Positions 1-11,768 of a stretch of DNA of 64,000 bases are shown here, one piece after another; the stretch's first letter is position 1, and the number at the start of each line of letters is the position of its first letter. The stretch covers positions 62,001 through 126,000 of the forward strand of contig VTFK01000220.1 of assembly GCA_009617715.1 (NCBI GenBank), given 5' to 3'. The position numbers and the translations under genes were made by a program. Source of the DNA: Plectrocnemia conspersa (Eukaryota; Arthropoda; Insecta; Trichoptera; Polycentropodidae). The notes beneath the pieces were generated by a model that worked only from the letters and a program-made list of their open reading frames with translations, did not search any database and had not been told where the DNA came from.

Positions 1-319
1 TCATTAACTTGTTTTGTGTAACAAAGCGATTTATAAATAGCTGTATTTGGGTTAGTGGTTCACAACACGTATGTATATTGCTAATTTTATACTTTTAGCA
101 TATACATATACATATATAGAGCATCATGTGTCTCATACGTGTTTCACGATTCGAAACTATCGTTACAGCATAGTAAAAAAGTTTGAGTAGTAAAGTATAT
201 GTACATACGTAGGTTATGGGTTATGGGGTCATATGATAACAACTCTATTTTATGTTCCATTTGGGAGAGACAAAAAATATACTGTCTTTAAATATTTATT
301 TCTTATTTATGACTTACAG
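1..319 (+). other. Intron of the ALT-like gene (partial)
   Basis: AT-rich sequence with no recognisable coding matter. It precedes the acceptor gacttacag at 311-319. It is inferred to be the 3' part of an intron because the first visible exon starts in mid-protein. Confidence 0.6.
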
Positions 320-406
320 GGAAATCTGCCGTTCAACAAACTAATCAGAGCTGACAGAGCGGATCGTTTAGCTATGGGACAAATGCCCATGACCTATATA
401 AGACAG
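320..406 (+). CDS. ALT-like gene, first visible exon
   Basis: 29 codons, phase 0 at both ends, between acceptor ttacag and donor gtaaac. It encodes GNLPFNKLIRADRADRLAMG and continues QMPMTYIRQ. This corresponds to the family segment around R-A-N-I-G-x-x-x-A-M-G-Q, with the usual N-I-G replaced. Confidence 0.85.
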
Positions 407-3400
407 GTAAACATTTTAGTGCAACGAATTATATACATATATTTGAATGTGTTATTTTTGCTATTAAATATTGGATAATTACGTCTTTATTACAAATATA
501 TGCGTGTTTAATCACGTCATTTTGTCACCAATATTGCAAGTTCGATGGATGTGATCATAAAAAATAAATAAAATAAACACATGATCATACCCGTTAAAAA
601 TCAGCAGAGAGTTCATAATAGTAGCATAAATTACGAATTATTAATATTACATAAATACATTAAAAAAGTATAATTCTCTTCTGTCTGTTGTTTTTAATAC
701 AAATTTAGTTGATACTTAATTTTTGTGCAACAATTGCGATTGTGCGTCCATGGTTTGAGAAGCATGATCTACTTTGAATTCCAGACGTTAAGCTGGACCA
801 TGAGATGCGAAGAGAGAAGCGGCGGCTTCTGAGATCATCGATGTTTTTAAATTGTATCGGCGTTCTTTTTATCAAAGTTTTACGAAATAAGTGGGTCCAA
901 GCTGGAGAGTTCTGATGCCTTGAACTCCGAAGTAAATGTTCAGGTGTAGTGTCTGAATAAGCGATCGTTAGTTTTCCGTGTTCTCGTATTTATATCCATG
1001 TCTACCACTATATATTATCTTTTTTCGCTCTTTTACGTAGGACGGTCTATTAAAAAGGGTGCCCTTTAAGTAGTTTTTTTAAAACAGATGCCTTTGTCTG
1101 CTATAACAGATTACTAACAGCCGTTTGGACGGCAATCCCGAATGCACATGAAATATTTTCTCAGGGCATTTGCAACAGATACTTTTATTTTTTGTTAATT
1201 TATGCCGGATACTTAATACACAAAATTAATTCTTACGGTGGTGTCCCGTTTTTTGCCCTTTTTATGTTACATGTTATCTGGATTTTTCACCAAGGTTTAT
1301 GACTTATTAGCATATTATTTAGATTATCACACCGGTAAATTTTGCTAGCTTTTTGGCCGATTTTAGACATGCCGACTTAATCTCTCCATTGGGTGGTCCA
1401 ATTGCTGAACTCGACAATTCAAATAATAAATATCTATGAGCTCCTCGAGTGTATTTTATATAATTTGGTAGTATATGTGTATATATATCTAATGATAAAC
1501 AAAACAATGTATGGATTTTGATCAAAAGAAAATATAATATGGTTTATGAGAAGTCGGTCGGCACTTAAAGTAATTTTTCACCGGCCGACATTTTTAATAA
1601 CGGATGGACTATTTTATTATTTATATAAAAATTACTCGTTTGGGTTATCCATATAACAACATATGGTACAAAATTAGTATTGCTACACTGATATATTTAT
1701 ATAACGTACCTTTCTTGGAGGTTCATGCCGTTCACCCGTGGGCTTAAACGGAGTGTTGTCATATTGCACTGTTTCTAAATTTACCATGTTACTTAAATGC
1801 TTTAATAATAAACATAATTATTAATTTAGATCCTGTCTATGATTGTGTATCCACCGCTGATCGAAGATTCTCAATTTTCAGACGATATGAAGAAGAGAGC
1901 CAGAGACATTTTAAGTGGATGCAAGTAGGCAAATGTACATTTTAAACAGCAATTGATTACATATCGTTCAATATCAATAATATTATTTAAATGAACGCGT
2001 TTTTATTAACAGAGGACAATCGGTAGGATCTTATAGTGATGCATCTGGAATAGAACCCATCAGAAGACACTTTGCTGATTATATACAGAAACGTGATGGT
2101 GGTGTACTCTGTGATTGGCAAAATGTTTTTCTTTGCTCTGGAGCTGTTGATGGAATCAAAAAAGTTGTTAAACTGCTCGTGTGCCAGATGAATGGACTAA
2201 AAGCTGGTAAATATTTATAGATAATATTGAAAGATTTACTAATGGATTGACTAAAAATAATCGACACGATTAATGGTTATTATTTTGAATCTTATATAAA
2301 CTCTGTTAAAGAGATCGAAAAAATATGTTTCAAACTTTTACTGCTAAAATTTTTTAGGTCGCTTGATTGAGTAATCTGTTCAATATCTCTCAATGAGAAG
2401 TCAGCGGTTTTTTATTTTTTGTACAAGTAAAAAACTGATATCGATTGATCAATAAAACACTTTTAATGGTTTTACTTTTGCGTTACACTAAATGTAGGCT
2501 TACTATCGCGTCCGCGCAGTATGAAAGCTAGTAGTATAAAAAATATTGGGCGGGAGTTTTCCGCTTGGCTTGGGCCAAACATATCTTGGACGTAACGATT
2601 TTTGTAAGGGACATGTTGCAAATAAACCAAAACACATTTATTTAAATGTAATTAAAAAATCATTTAAATTGTAATTAACGCAAAAAAGAAATATTTATAT
2701 GAACTTAGAAAAAATAGTAAACTTAAATAAAATAACTGCTGAACCGTCAAATTGATTAAATCTACAACACATTTGCTTGTTATAGGTATTTTATTGCCAA
2801 ATCCAAGAAGTCCGTCATATTCAATGATATTTTCTGAATTTGACATGAAACCAGTGAATTACTATTTGGACGAGGCCAAAAATTGGGATATAGATCTGAC
2901 TGATCTTGAAAAATCCATCCAAGAGAGCAGAACAACTTGCAATCCAAGAGCATTAGTAGTCATCAATCCAGGAAATCCCACAGGGCATGTTCTATCAAGG
3001 CAAAAAATCGAAGACATCATAAAAGTGGCGTATAAAGAAAATCTATTTTTGTTAGCCGATGAAGTTTATCAAGACAATATATACAATAATGACACTCAGT
3101 TCATATCATTCAAGAAAGTAAGTTCTATTAGTTTAATTAAAACGTATAGTTTAAATTAGCAAACTCCACTTTTGGGTGAAAATAATTTATTGATATCACA
3201 TCTTCAAAATAGCAAGTAATCGTAAAATATAGATAAATTTAGAAAATCACACTTTACGCCATCGATATATTTATTAGATCGTTAAATATATTTTTAAATA
3301 ATTCAAGGTCTTAACTGAAATGGGTCCACCTTATTCTGGAATGCAACTAGCAAGCTTCATGTCTTGCTCTAAAGGATATTTTGGCGAATGTGGGGTAAGA

Positions 3401-6400
3401 GGTGGTTCCATTGAAATCATCAATCTATGCCCTCAAGTTAAAGCCATGTTTTTAAAATCGATAACAGCCATGTTGTGTCCGACTGTGCTAGGTCAGTCTA
3501 TAAGTGACTGCATTGTAAGTGGAAAATTAAATATCTTATTATATATGCATTTATATAAATTATATAATGTTACTTCATTTATAGATTACTCCACCAAGTA
3601 TAGGCGAAGAATCATATGAATTATATATGAAAGAGAAGACGAGTATAAACGAGTCTTTGAAGAAACAAGCTAAGATGTTAGGAGAGGGATTGAATTCTTT
3701 GGAAGGCATTCATTGCACAGCTATTCAGGTAATTTTAATTAAATTATTTGTTTATGATAAATAATTTACGTTATTATTTCATTTAGGGTTCAATGTTTGC
3801 CTTTCCAAGAATTAATCTACCCAACAAAGCTATTGAAACTGCTGAAGAGGACGGTTACACTCCAGACGCTTATTATGCGTTAAAATTGCTAGAAAATACA
3901 GGTAGTATTATTAATTGGGTTGAGTACTTAAGTCACTGCGATATTTCGTGAAACTATATTGCGGTTTAATTATTGCTTTTATAATTCAAAAATCCAATAA
4001 TAGGTATATTGTTTTGAGATTGATTAACAATCTAGAAATTTATACCAATATAGTTTCTGTTAACTCACGCGGAACCCTCATATCTAATTTTGGAAGCCTT
4101 TGAAGATAGTGGCATGTAGTTCTTGGACATTATTAGTTTTATAGCTAAGTAATGTTTTGTAATGAAAACTAGGCTTAAACTTGTTATTGAGGATTATCTA
4201 GATTTAAACTAGTAATATACTACTAGTTGAAAATATAGAAGAGGATATAATACATAAAGAAATGTTTAAACATATAAGTGGTATTATGTTCTTAGAAAAA
4301 ATAATATATATATAATGAAGTACATATATAAATTCATATACTTGGTATAGATTTATGATCCCAAAATTGTAGATAAGAAGAGTTAGAGTTTCGATTCATG
4401 TGCTTTAAGGCATTAGGTATCATGACAATTCCTATAAACAAGCGCTTTTATTTATGGTTTCTTCATTTATAATAGTGGTAAAATATAAAAAAATAGAGCC
4501 ATATAAGTGTGATCCTCTGGGGAGCAAAGATAATTTAGTCTCAGCAACAGGTCCTTTTCGGATTGAGATTTCTGAAAGTTTCAGCTTTCTAGGCGCCTAA
4601 TCAGTCAAGGGTGGAGCCCAGACGGTAAGCCCGACTTTTACGTACGTTATTTAGGACTACTAAACTATCGGAGTCTTGGAAACTGTTTTTGAGACATTTA
4701 TATGATTCGTCAGAAGTCCTATTGATAAGTCATCCTTTATATCGCCGCCAGAGTTGTTAAAACTTTTTTTATCTATGTGACACATCAGTCGCCACATTAT
4801 AAAAAATAAAAAAATCGTTTAAAGGGTAAAGATTTGATAAAAATATATATTGCAATTCGCCTGTGGTTAACTTACATTTGATAATATATTATTATTTATT
4901 TAAATACATGTACTTCAGTAAATATTTGTAAAAAAAAATATGTTAAATTATATATAATAATGACTAATACGTCCATAAACTGCGATATCTGTACTTGTTG
5001 GAGCGTTATCTAATATTAATACTTCAAACAATACTCGAAAATGCAAGTACTGTTAATCAGATGGCATATAAAAAATAAGTTTTTTAACTTTTAAAAATAT
5101 TCGTATTGTGAATATTTGCAACAAAAAGCTTGAAAAGTACTTTCTTAAATGCACTCGTTGACGCGACTCGAGGGAATCATATCCCAGTATACCTTGTAGG
5201 AATTTTGTGGGAAATAAAAATAATGTACATGTATCTGATAAAGGTTAATTAGTTGTATTATATAATCCAGATCAGAGAAGCATGCTCGAGTACTGCACAC
5301 TAGGTGATTATATTTGGCACACAGCGTTTTCGAGCTTCTTAATTAATATGCGTATCTAATACAAAAAGCAACATATTTGAGACTTTATTGCATATGCTTC
5401 ATATATGCTGATGGAATCTGTAGAGCAAAAGATGCGAAGAGAGAAGCGGCGGCTTCCGAAACTTTTGCTGGGCTTAAAGTTCCTTCGGCCTATTCTTTGT
5501 TGAAGTTCAAGTTGAATAGTTCTCGAATATTTGCTGCCTTGAGCTCCAAAGCAGATGTTTAAATGTAAATGTCAATAGAATGTAAGTGTCTTTGAGAAAT
5601 GTTGAAAATTACCTCCTCTATGATAGATTTTGTTGTCCGCCTTTTTTCTGTGGAACAGAAAATTAAAAAAAAGGTTAGCGAATTTTTTAATAAATTTAAT
5701 AAATTTCCGTTGGCCGCTAAGGGCAGATTATAAAATATTTTCTCAAGGCGAAGGATATTTCAATTCTTTCCTTTGTGTACTTTGTGACTTAAGCTGTTAA
5801 AATATTTCTCATGGTGGTGTCCAATTTTAATAAAAAACGCATTTTTTTACTAGGTTAAAATGATTTATCACAAGCCGTACTGACCTTAATATGACTTAAT
5901 AGCACAATCTTCAATCGTAAATAGAAGAGTGGACTAATTTATGAATACGACAAAAGGTAGTAAAATCACCATTATGTGTAGATGCAATATTTGAGCTTCC
6001 TTGGCTAAGGAGAGAGTAGAAGGCAATGCATTTCAGTGTTTGATGAAGTATTAATAAAATACAAAAGATATCTGTAAATTCTTAGAAGTATTACAAAACT
6101 CATTTAACGCAGTCTTTGGTATAAACCAAATTCTTGTACGTATAAACCAAATCATAGAAGTGTTATCTTTTTTAAACTTAATCTGCATGTATGATTTAAA
6201 AATATATACTATATTTAAAGCAAAATGTGCAATTTAAAACGCGATGACTAGCTCAACTTAATATAATTATTTTATTTACATATATGCTTATATTATTCAT
6301 GTATGCTTATTGTTTTAAGGTATTTGCGTCATACCTGGAAGCGAATTCGGCGAGAGAAAGGGGACGTATCATTTAGGTATCACAATGATGCTACCCAGCG

Positions 6401-6468
6401 AAATTTTGCAAGAAATGCTATACAAGTTCAGCGAGTTTCATAAGTGGTTTTTAAAAGAATTTATATGA
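320..6468 (+). CDS. Alanine aminotransferase-like gene (3' eight exons)
   Basis: PLP-dependent fold-type-I aminotransferase of the alanine aminotransferase (GPT) family, which interconverts alanine plus 2-oxoglutarate with pyruvate plus glutamate. Exons at 320-406, 1830-1924, 2013-2206, 2786-3117, 3308-3514, 3585-3728, 3787-3901 and 6320-6468 all have GT-AG borders and compatible phases. They give 440 residues ending in TGA. Visible family motifs are LAMGQMPMTYIRQ near residue 17, NPGNPTG at 186-192, LADEVYQDN at 215-223 and SCSKGYFGECGVRGG at 255-269 with the PLP lysine at 258. Known family members are about 500 residues, so a 5' portion of perhaps 50 or more codons lies left of the window. 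Oddities: the motif usually reading HFR near the C-terminus reads HLG here (Gly411), and RANIG-type sequence near the start is RADRA. No frame lesion is seen. It is probably a functional but divergent paralogue; assignment to the ALT family is secure, substrate is not. Confidence 0.93.
804..1247 (+). repeat. Diverged interspersed repeat Y, copy 1 (intronic)
   Basis: Begins with gatgcgaagagagaagcggc, also found exactly at 5431. Later blocks match in the same order: a stretch around gaactccgaagtaaatgtt, then gaaatattttctca, then ggtggtgtcc. The copy lies in the first visible intron of the ALT-like gene. The family is unknown; no protein or tRNA promoter is recognisable. Confidence 0.65.
1830..1924 (+). 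CDS. ALT-like gene, exon 2 of those visible
   Basis: 95 nt after acceptor ttaatttag and before donor gtaggc. It encodes ILSMIVYPPLIEDSQFSDDM and continues KKRARDILSGC. The pattern P-x-L...F-x-D-D-x-K-K-R-A-x-x-I-L is typical of alanine aminotransferases. The Lys codon is split with the next exon. Confidence 0.88.
2013..2206 (+). CDS. ALT-like gene, exon 3 of those visible
   Basis: 194 nt between acceptor ttaacag and donor gtaaat. It encodes GQSVGSYSDASGIEPIRRHF and ADYIQKRDGG, then NVFLCSGAVDGIKKVVKLL. This includes the glycine-rich S-G-A segment expected near the PLP phosphate. Confidence 0.9.
2786..3117 (+). CDS. ALT-like gene, exon 4 of those visible
   Basis: 332 nt after acceptor cttgttatag and before donor gtaagt. 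It holds the core of the PLP domain: ILLPNPRSPSYS, YYLDEAKNWDIDL, RALVVINPGNPTG (Asn186, Asn189) and FLLADEVYQDN (Asp217, Tyr220, the residues that contact the PLP ring in the family). Confidence 0.95.
3308..3514 (+). CDS. ALT-like gene, exon 5 of those visible (PLP lysine)
   Basis: 69 codons, phase 0 at both ends, between acceptor attcaag and donor gtaagt. It encodes VLTEMGPPYSGMQLASF and SCSKGYFGECGVRGG. Lys258 is the expected Schiff-base residue, and Arg267 is the family phosphate-side arginine. One residue is missing relative to the usual G-Q-Q-E-L stretch. Confidence 0.94.
3585..3728 (+). CDS. ALT-like gene, exon 6 of those visible
   Basis: 48 codons, phase 0, between acceptor tttatag and donor gtaatt. 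It encodes ITPPSIGEESYELYMKEKTS and continues to GLNSLEGIHCTAIQ. This is the helical linker of the small domain. Confidence 0.9.
3787..3901 (+). CDS. ALT-like gene, exon 7 of those visible
   Basis: 115 nt after acceptor atttag and before donor gtagta. It encodes GSMFAFPRINLPNKAIE and YTPDAYYALKLLENTG. It matches the family segment G-x-M-x-x-F-P-R-x-x-L-P. Confidence 0.92.
3902..6319 (+). other. Long last intron of the ALT-like gene
   Basis: 2.4 kb, AT-rich, with repeat Y copy 2 in its second half and a more GC-rich stretch at 4500-4700. No exon fitting the reading frame is needed, because codon 392 is split cleanly between 3901 and 6320. Confidence 0.7.
5431..5822 (+). repeat. Diverged interspersed repeat Y, copy 2 (intronic)
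   Basis: Same orientation and order of matching blocks as 804-1247, about 50 bases shorter. It lies in the long last intron (3902-6319). A short open frame here (Y region 5377-5562) is judged to be chance. Confidence 0.65.
6320..6468 (+). CDS. ALT-like gene, terminal exon
   Basis: 149 nt after acceptor gttttaag, ending in TGA. It encodes GICVIPGSEFGERKGTYHL, then GITMMLPSEIL and a C-terminal helix ending KEFI. G-I-C-V-x-P-G-S-x-F-G is diagnostic of the family. The residue two after the His of TYH is glycine, where the family has the substrate-carboxylate arginine. Confidence 0.93.
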
Positions 6469-6473
6469 TCCCT

Positions 6474-6479
6474 AATAAA
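6474..6479 (+). promoter_or_regulatory. Candidate polyadenylation signal
   Basis: AATAAA begins six bases after the stop codon. It would give an unusually short 3' UTR, so other AT-rich signals downstream may be used instead. Confidence 0.3.
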
Positions 6480-7406
6480 TTGTTTAAGTAATGTTCTTGT
6501 GTAATATATTTAATCATATGCTGTTAATAATGATGGATTATGTGACTTGAACCGTATTTGTCCGATAATTTATAAGAGAGGATTAAAGCTACTTTCTTCC
6601 AAGATAATTTATGCAAAGTCTCCACCTCGAGTATAATGCATGGCTGTATGAATGCGATCCCATTAGGCAAGCAGAGATGGAGATCGTAAGAGTGAAAGAG
6701 AAAGAGGAAGAAGGGGCTTGCGAGATATATCCTTGTGCAGCGAACTAGGTAACAAATTGAGACAATATGCAATTCCCAATAGTAGGTTTTACTAAATCCC
6801 CCACGGATATACGTCACCCTGGTCCAACGTTTATCTTGAATTTTTCACACCGCGACCTTATTACGTAAAATTTACGGGCGAAATTTTCAGATAAAATGTA
6901 AGGGTTGTTTAAAAAGTTATTATAACATTTTATATGATAATTTATTGCTCAATTGTATTACGAGAGATATTATTAAAGCAAATATACAAGAAGGCACTAC
7001 CATTTCCGGTGGGATCGGCGTGACGTGGTAGATTTATTTTTATCATGCTTGTGTGTTGCTTGTATGTTGGTTATGTAATTGTTGTCATGAATTTTAATAT
7101 TACAATCACGTTCAAGAGAGAAAGGAAAAATCATCTGTTGTCATTGATAAACTCATTAAAAAAAGCAAAAAAATATTGTGTTAGGAATTTAATGTATCTG
7201 TGTTGGATTTTGTCAGATGCGTGACAACAAAACTTTTTTTATGAACCCTCTGTCTTTAGCATACTTTCGGCGGCCAAATATTGCTAATTATTAGTATCGA
7301 TGGACTTATGATGATCGCTAAAGTTATATTTGTATTGTGTGCTTGAACGTTACATGCGTTTATTTATAGTTGCAAATTTTAAAATTGCTTTCAGTAATGA
7401 TGCAGA
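6480..7406. other. Intergenic, no gene seen
   Basis: AT-rich sequence downstream of the ALT-like gene. Short open frames on both strands (for example 6524-6817 minus) show no family resemblance. Confidence 0.5.
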
Positions 7407-7541
7407 CGCGTATGGTGAGATATTTTCCCTTTCGCTCGCTCGCTCGGCGTGTCTTACATGCGTTCCGCACGCCCCATCTCTCACTCACGCCCGTCCCTTA
7501 ATACGGGAGCGAGCGAAAGGGAAAATATCTCACCGTACGCG
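7407..7541. repeat. 135-bp fold-back element
   Basis: Inverted arms at 7407-7438 and 7510-7541 are 32 nt long with a single mismatch. The arm contains ggtgagatattttccctttc. Nearly the same motif, ggtgagatacttcccctttc, occurs inside the two TIR elements at 21758 and 40542. It could be a MITE or a domain shared by related transposons. Confidence 0.75.
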
Positions 7542-10500
7542 CCTGGTAATGAGTATCTGTTCTTGCCGTTATACTGCATCACTAGTATTTAAGTCGTTTC
7601 AAAGATCGAGTTCAACTTTGAGCCAAACTTGATTGGCAGTTGAAGTAAACGCGGCTGCTTCTCTTAGATTTTTAAGCGATTCTAAGTAGCTTTGGTTAGT
7701 GCGTGTTCAGCTGAACTCTTCAATATTCCAATTCGAAGAATTTGAAGGAAGTATGGCAGCGTTCTGGACTATGTACCATTAAATTGTAAGAGTTCTATGT
7801 ACCATCCAGTTCTCGATCCTTTGACTAACGCAGACGATTTGGGGCGGAACAATTTTTTTATTTCTGTCTTATACGTATTTAATTAATATTTTGGCGTGTT
7901 AAATGGCATTTTTAAAACATGTTTGAAATGGTGCAAATTCGGCAATAAAAGTTAAACTCTAGAATGTGAAATTTAGAAAAAACTGTGCTAGACCATTTTT
8001 GGTTTGGTTTTTGTTATTCAGCACTATTGATCCCGTTTGGATTTTGGGATATGCAGCTGTTTTACATTGTATACAATTTCGTAGTAGAAAACGATTCGAT
8101 TTTATACAAATATTAAATTTTGACGTTAATTTTTGACTTCTGAGAAGTGATAGTTGTTTTTTGCGCTTTCTATTGGGCAAAATTCGGTTTTATTGTACTT
8201 CTTAGAAATCATAATATGCCGTCATAGTGTGAACGATGGAGTGTTTCCACTACCACGGAGAGGGAATGATTTTATTTCTTTTGATATGTTTGATTTAAGG
8301 TATTTAAAAAAATATTCGCATGAGGCCCAAGGCGGTTGCCTCGTTTGCTTTGTCTTAACGCCGGATCTGTGTATGTACATATAAATTTGACTAATTTACC
8401 GACGACGAACTTTTCAAGCACCCCTCCCGAGAAATAAGACCCCGACAAGACTAAGGGTGTGCAAAAAATAGCGAAACAAACCAAGGATAAGGATAAACAG
8501 GGCCGCGGATATAATTGTTCGGATTCTCTTATCCTGATTAATTGCCACAATTAAAAAAATGGCGTCATCCTTCCGCCGCCATTTGTCTTCGGGTTCACTT
8601 TTATGTCTCGCGCTGGCTTCGGATTCCGGAACGACCGCTCGGTCCAGATTAGATCTTCGTTAAATAATTATCCTCAAATCGTCCATTAAATGAAGCAATC
8701 ATCCTGGATTTTCAACGATAAAACCGAGGACGTTTTAATTTCTTCTCAATTGTTAACTTTCAGAAGCTCTCAGCTGGAAAATAATGTATACGTGAGCTAA
8801 GTGTTTGACTATTTATATATTTATATATATTTTCTCGCGTGATTTTTGCAGTATGAAGCGGGCGCGTCGCCTTGTTCTCGTCGCTTAGTGCGTGTGGAAC
8901 CCATACGCCTTGTTCTAACATTTCACGTCTTCCTTATATTTTTTAAACTTCTTTGAATGCTAAACCATCAACGTCTTATATGTATTGTGTATTGACTTCA
9001 TTTTCTGCAACTATGCGGTCATCATCAATGATTTCTAGGCTTGTCTTTAAAACAAAAATTTTAAGATTAAAATCTTTTGAACCGTTTTTTAAATTGACAA
9101 GACGACACAAATATTTTTGGTTGCAGCGGTTTTTTTTTTGTGAAATTCATACAACATACAAGTGCATAAAAACTCGGAACGAAATCTTTCATTGAAACTT
9201 GTGGTGTTTTTTTGTTGTTATGTTTGTAATGCACTCTAAAGATGTTAATTCAAACATTACAAAAAGAAAGACATGCTACTCGATCGACAAATAAGTCATA
9301 AATGACCGTCAGTCATTCAGTATAGAAACGTCATTTCTTTTGCCTACCCCTGATATACGCATCTACGTTTTAAGTTGGATTCTAAAAAGTAACCATGCAA
9401 TATTTTATGTGTGTATGATTGTATACACCAGACGACTTACTAAATAATATTTAACTGAAACAAATTATGTAATTATTAAATAATATAAAACATTACTGAC
9501 ATTATTGTGATAAACATATCAATCACTATATAAGATAATATTAAGTAACCTTTAACACACATAAAAGTGATGTTAAAAATTAGACAGCACATAAAATTAT
9601 ACTGTGAAACTTTCCAGCTCACTCGATCATAATCAATCATTTTAAAAATAGATTGCCAGGCGTTCGACCCTCAAGACCCAGAATGTCTCTACGACTTCTT
9701 AAAAATGAAACGAAGGATATTTTTCCGACAAACACTTTTTACGTGACGGGAAATGATCAAATTGCACCCTAAGATAAAAAGACGATTTATTTTAGAATCG
9801 TAGATTTATTTACTTAATAATAAGTCCATTATGTTTACCAAGATAGACACATGGGTATATTATAATTTAATAATTTATAAACGTGTTGTTTTTTTATTAT
9901 GATTTATTGTACATTATTACAGTAAAGCAACTATGAAACAAAGACAATGTTTACTTTAGATTTCAATTGCAAAACAATCTCACGTTACATTCGCCCATAA
10001 ATGAAAGGCAAACAAACGTCAAATTTCAATCGATAGCGTAACAGTATACAATTGTTTACTGGCAATTACGTAACATGAATACCGTTCCCGGTTAACTGTC
10101 TGATTCAAGTTACTATACAATTAACTAATTTATAAATTTCAGGCTCTGTAGACTTTGAGACTAATAATTATGTGTTTATTTTACGATTCAACGAAAACGT
10201 TTGAGAAGCTCAGAGTTATTATATTCTTGAGGTTGTATTTCACCTCGATGCGAACACTAACGATTTTTCGGATCGTTAGACCCGCTAACGAGAATGAGTT
10301 GAACCGCCAGCAGAATGCTTTATCACCGGGTTAAGTGGCCGTTCAAGAAAATAGTTGGAGTTCACCTGAGAAATCTGCATGAGGGTAAGAAAATATTAAA
10401 CATTGTAAAGCTATTTTTATTAAAAAATACTACATACATAACCAGATGAAGTATCTAGTATTTACATGTAGCATGCGTTGCATATTTAGGTCAACTCTAT

Positions 10501-11520
10501 TTGTAGAAATGTCCTAAATATGGCACAAGAAACGCTGCACAATTCTTGTACATTAGTGTTTCTTAAAAAACTAAAAGTTGTTATTGATACAATGCGCAAT
10601 TAAGCTATGAAAAAATATTGTTTAATAGTAATTTATTAGCATTTTATTATAGCGGCTGACATGTGTCACATGGAAGAAAATAGAAAAATATCAATTATGG
10701 CGGCTATAATTAAACATCACTGGAAAGGTATTTTTTTATTATTTTATTTTTAATTAGCTCCATAAGTATTCTACGTGGATCTATCGGTTTCATCTATATT
10801 CATTTCTTTATCCATATTATGCTATTAACCTCTGGAAAATATTTATATTTAACCTCTTTACTGACTAAAGGCAAAAAAATTATGATTAAATAATAAGTTT
10901 GAGAAGCACGTCGATTCCTATTGAAGTGCTAATTATTTCTGTGGCATTAGTTCATTGACACTTCAATCATATTGTGTGTGTGTAACCACAATCTTAACCC
11001 TTGTGCTGGATTATATAATCCATACAGTAATTAAATATAGATTATGTAGCTTGTTGTGTTAATTAATATTGTGTAATCAATTATTGTTAATTTCACAGTG
11101 CAGCCTCACAAACATTTTTTTTGTAGATTTTAAAGTGCTTTTTTAAAAAAACAGGAAATGTTATTTTAAAAACGATTATTTAAAAAAAACACAGTTCAAG
11201 AGAAAGTTGAATTAATAATATATTTAACATTTAACTAAAGAATATCCTGTCGATATATGTCGCGTGGACGAATATTAACTTCAAAACAAATTTTGTTGGG
11301 ATCATCCATAATCGTTGTGCTGCAATTACAAGCTAATGGATTTTTTGTCACTTGCATCTGAAAAGAAAGGCCATTTTAGTGGCGATGGCTAAGAGGATGT
11401 TCAAGACAATAGAACATTGATCTAGTGTAATAATCTTAAGCGAAATATTGCAGCCACTCTTGCAACGCAAGAATAATCAAACCAGAAGCTTACAGTTCCA
11501 ATGTTGTCAGATTAGAACAT
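7542..11520. other. Intergenic, no confident gene
   Basis: Mostly AT-rich. A GC-richer, CpG-containing patch lies at about 8390-8900. A stretch near 7640-7780 weakly resembles repeat Y on the minus strand. Two short in-phase candidate exons at 10315-10384 and 10653-10727 are treated as a hypothesis only. Nothing else is recognised. Confidence 0.5.
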
Positions 11521-11521
11521 A

Positions 11522-11768
11522 TTCTATTTTATTTTTTATTTTTAATCTTCCGTTGTAACCTGACAGGCGTAAGACTAATGCGCTACAGCCAGGTAAAATC
11601 TGTACCAACTTGATTAGTCGAACAGACATAATGTATACTCACAAGTAGTTTTTTTCACAAGTTTACTTTTCAATATTAGCGCATTTTTTTTTATAAATAC
11701 AAGTGGCTCGAACCCGCGACCTCTGTGTTACCAGTCTAGATCTTACTAACGACGCTATTCCGATCATG
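11522..11768 (-). mobile_element. tRNA-derived SINE, full-length copy
   Basis: On the minus strand a tRNA-like head (about 11768-11703) contains A-box-like tagcgtcgttagtaa, then agactggtaac and the B box gcgggttcgagcc. An AT-rich body follows. The 3' tail reads gcgcattagtcttacgcctg tcaggtt and ends in A/T-rich aaaaataaaa. The same head, body and tail order occurs at 37009-37234. The tail matches the 3' end of the LINE copies in this window. Confidence 0.8.

Noticed and set aside
9655..9750. Protein-like reading AFDPQDPECLYDFLKMKRR
   Set aside because: Only about 30 codons, no good splice pair and no homologue recognised.
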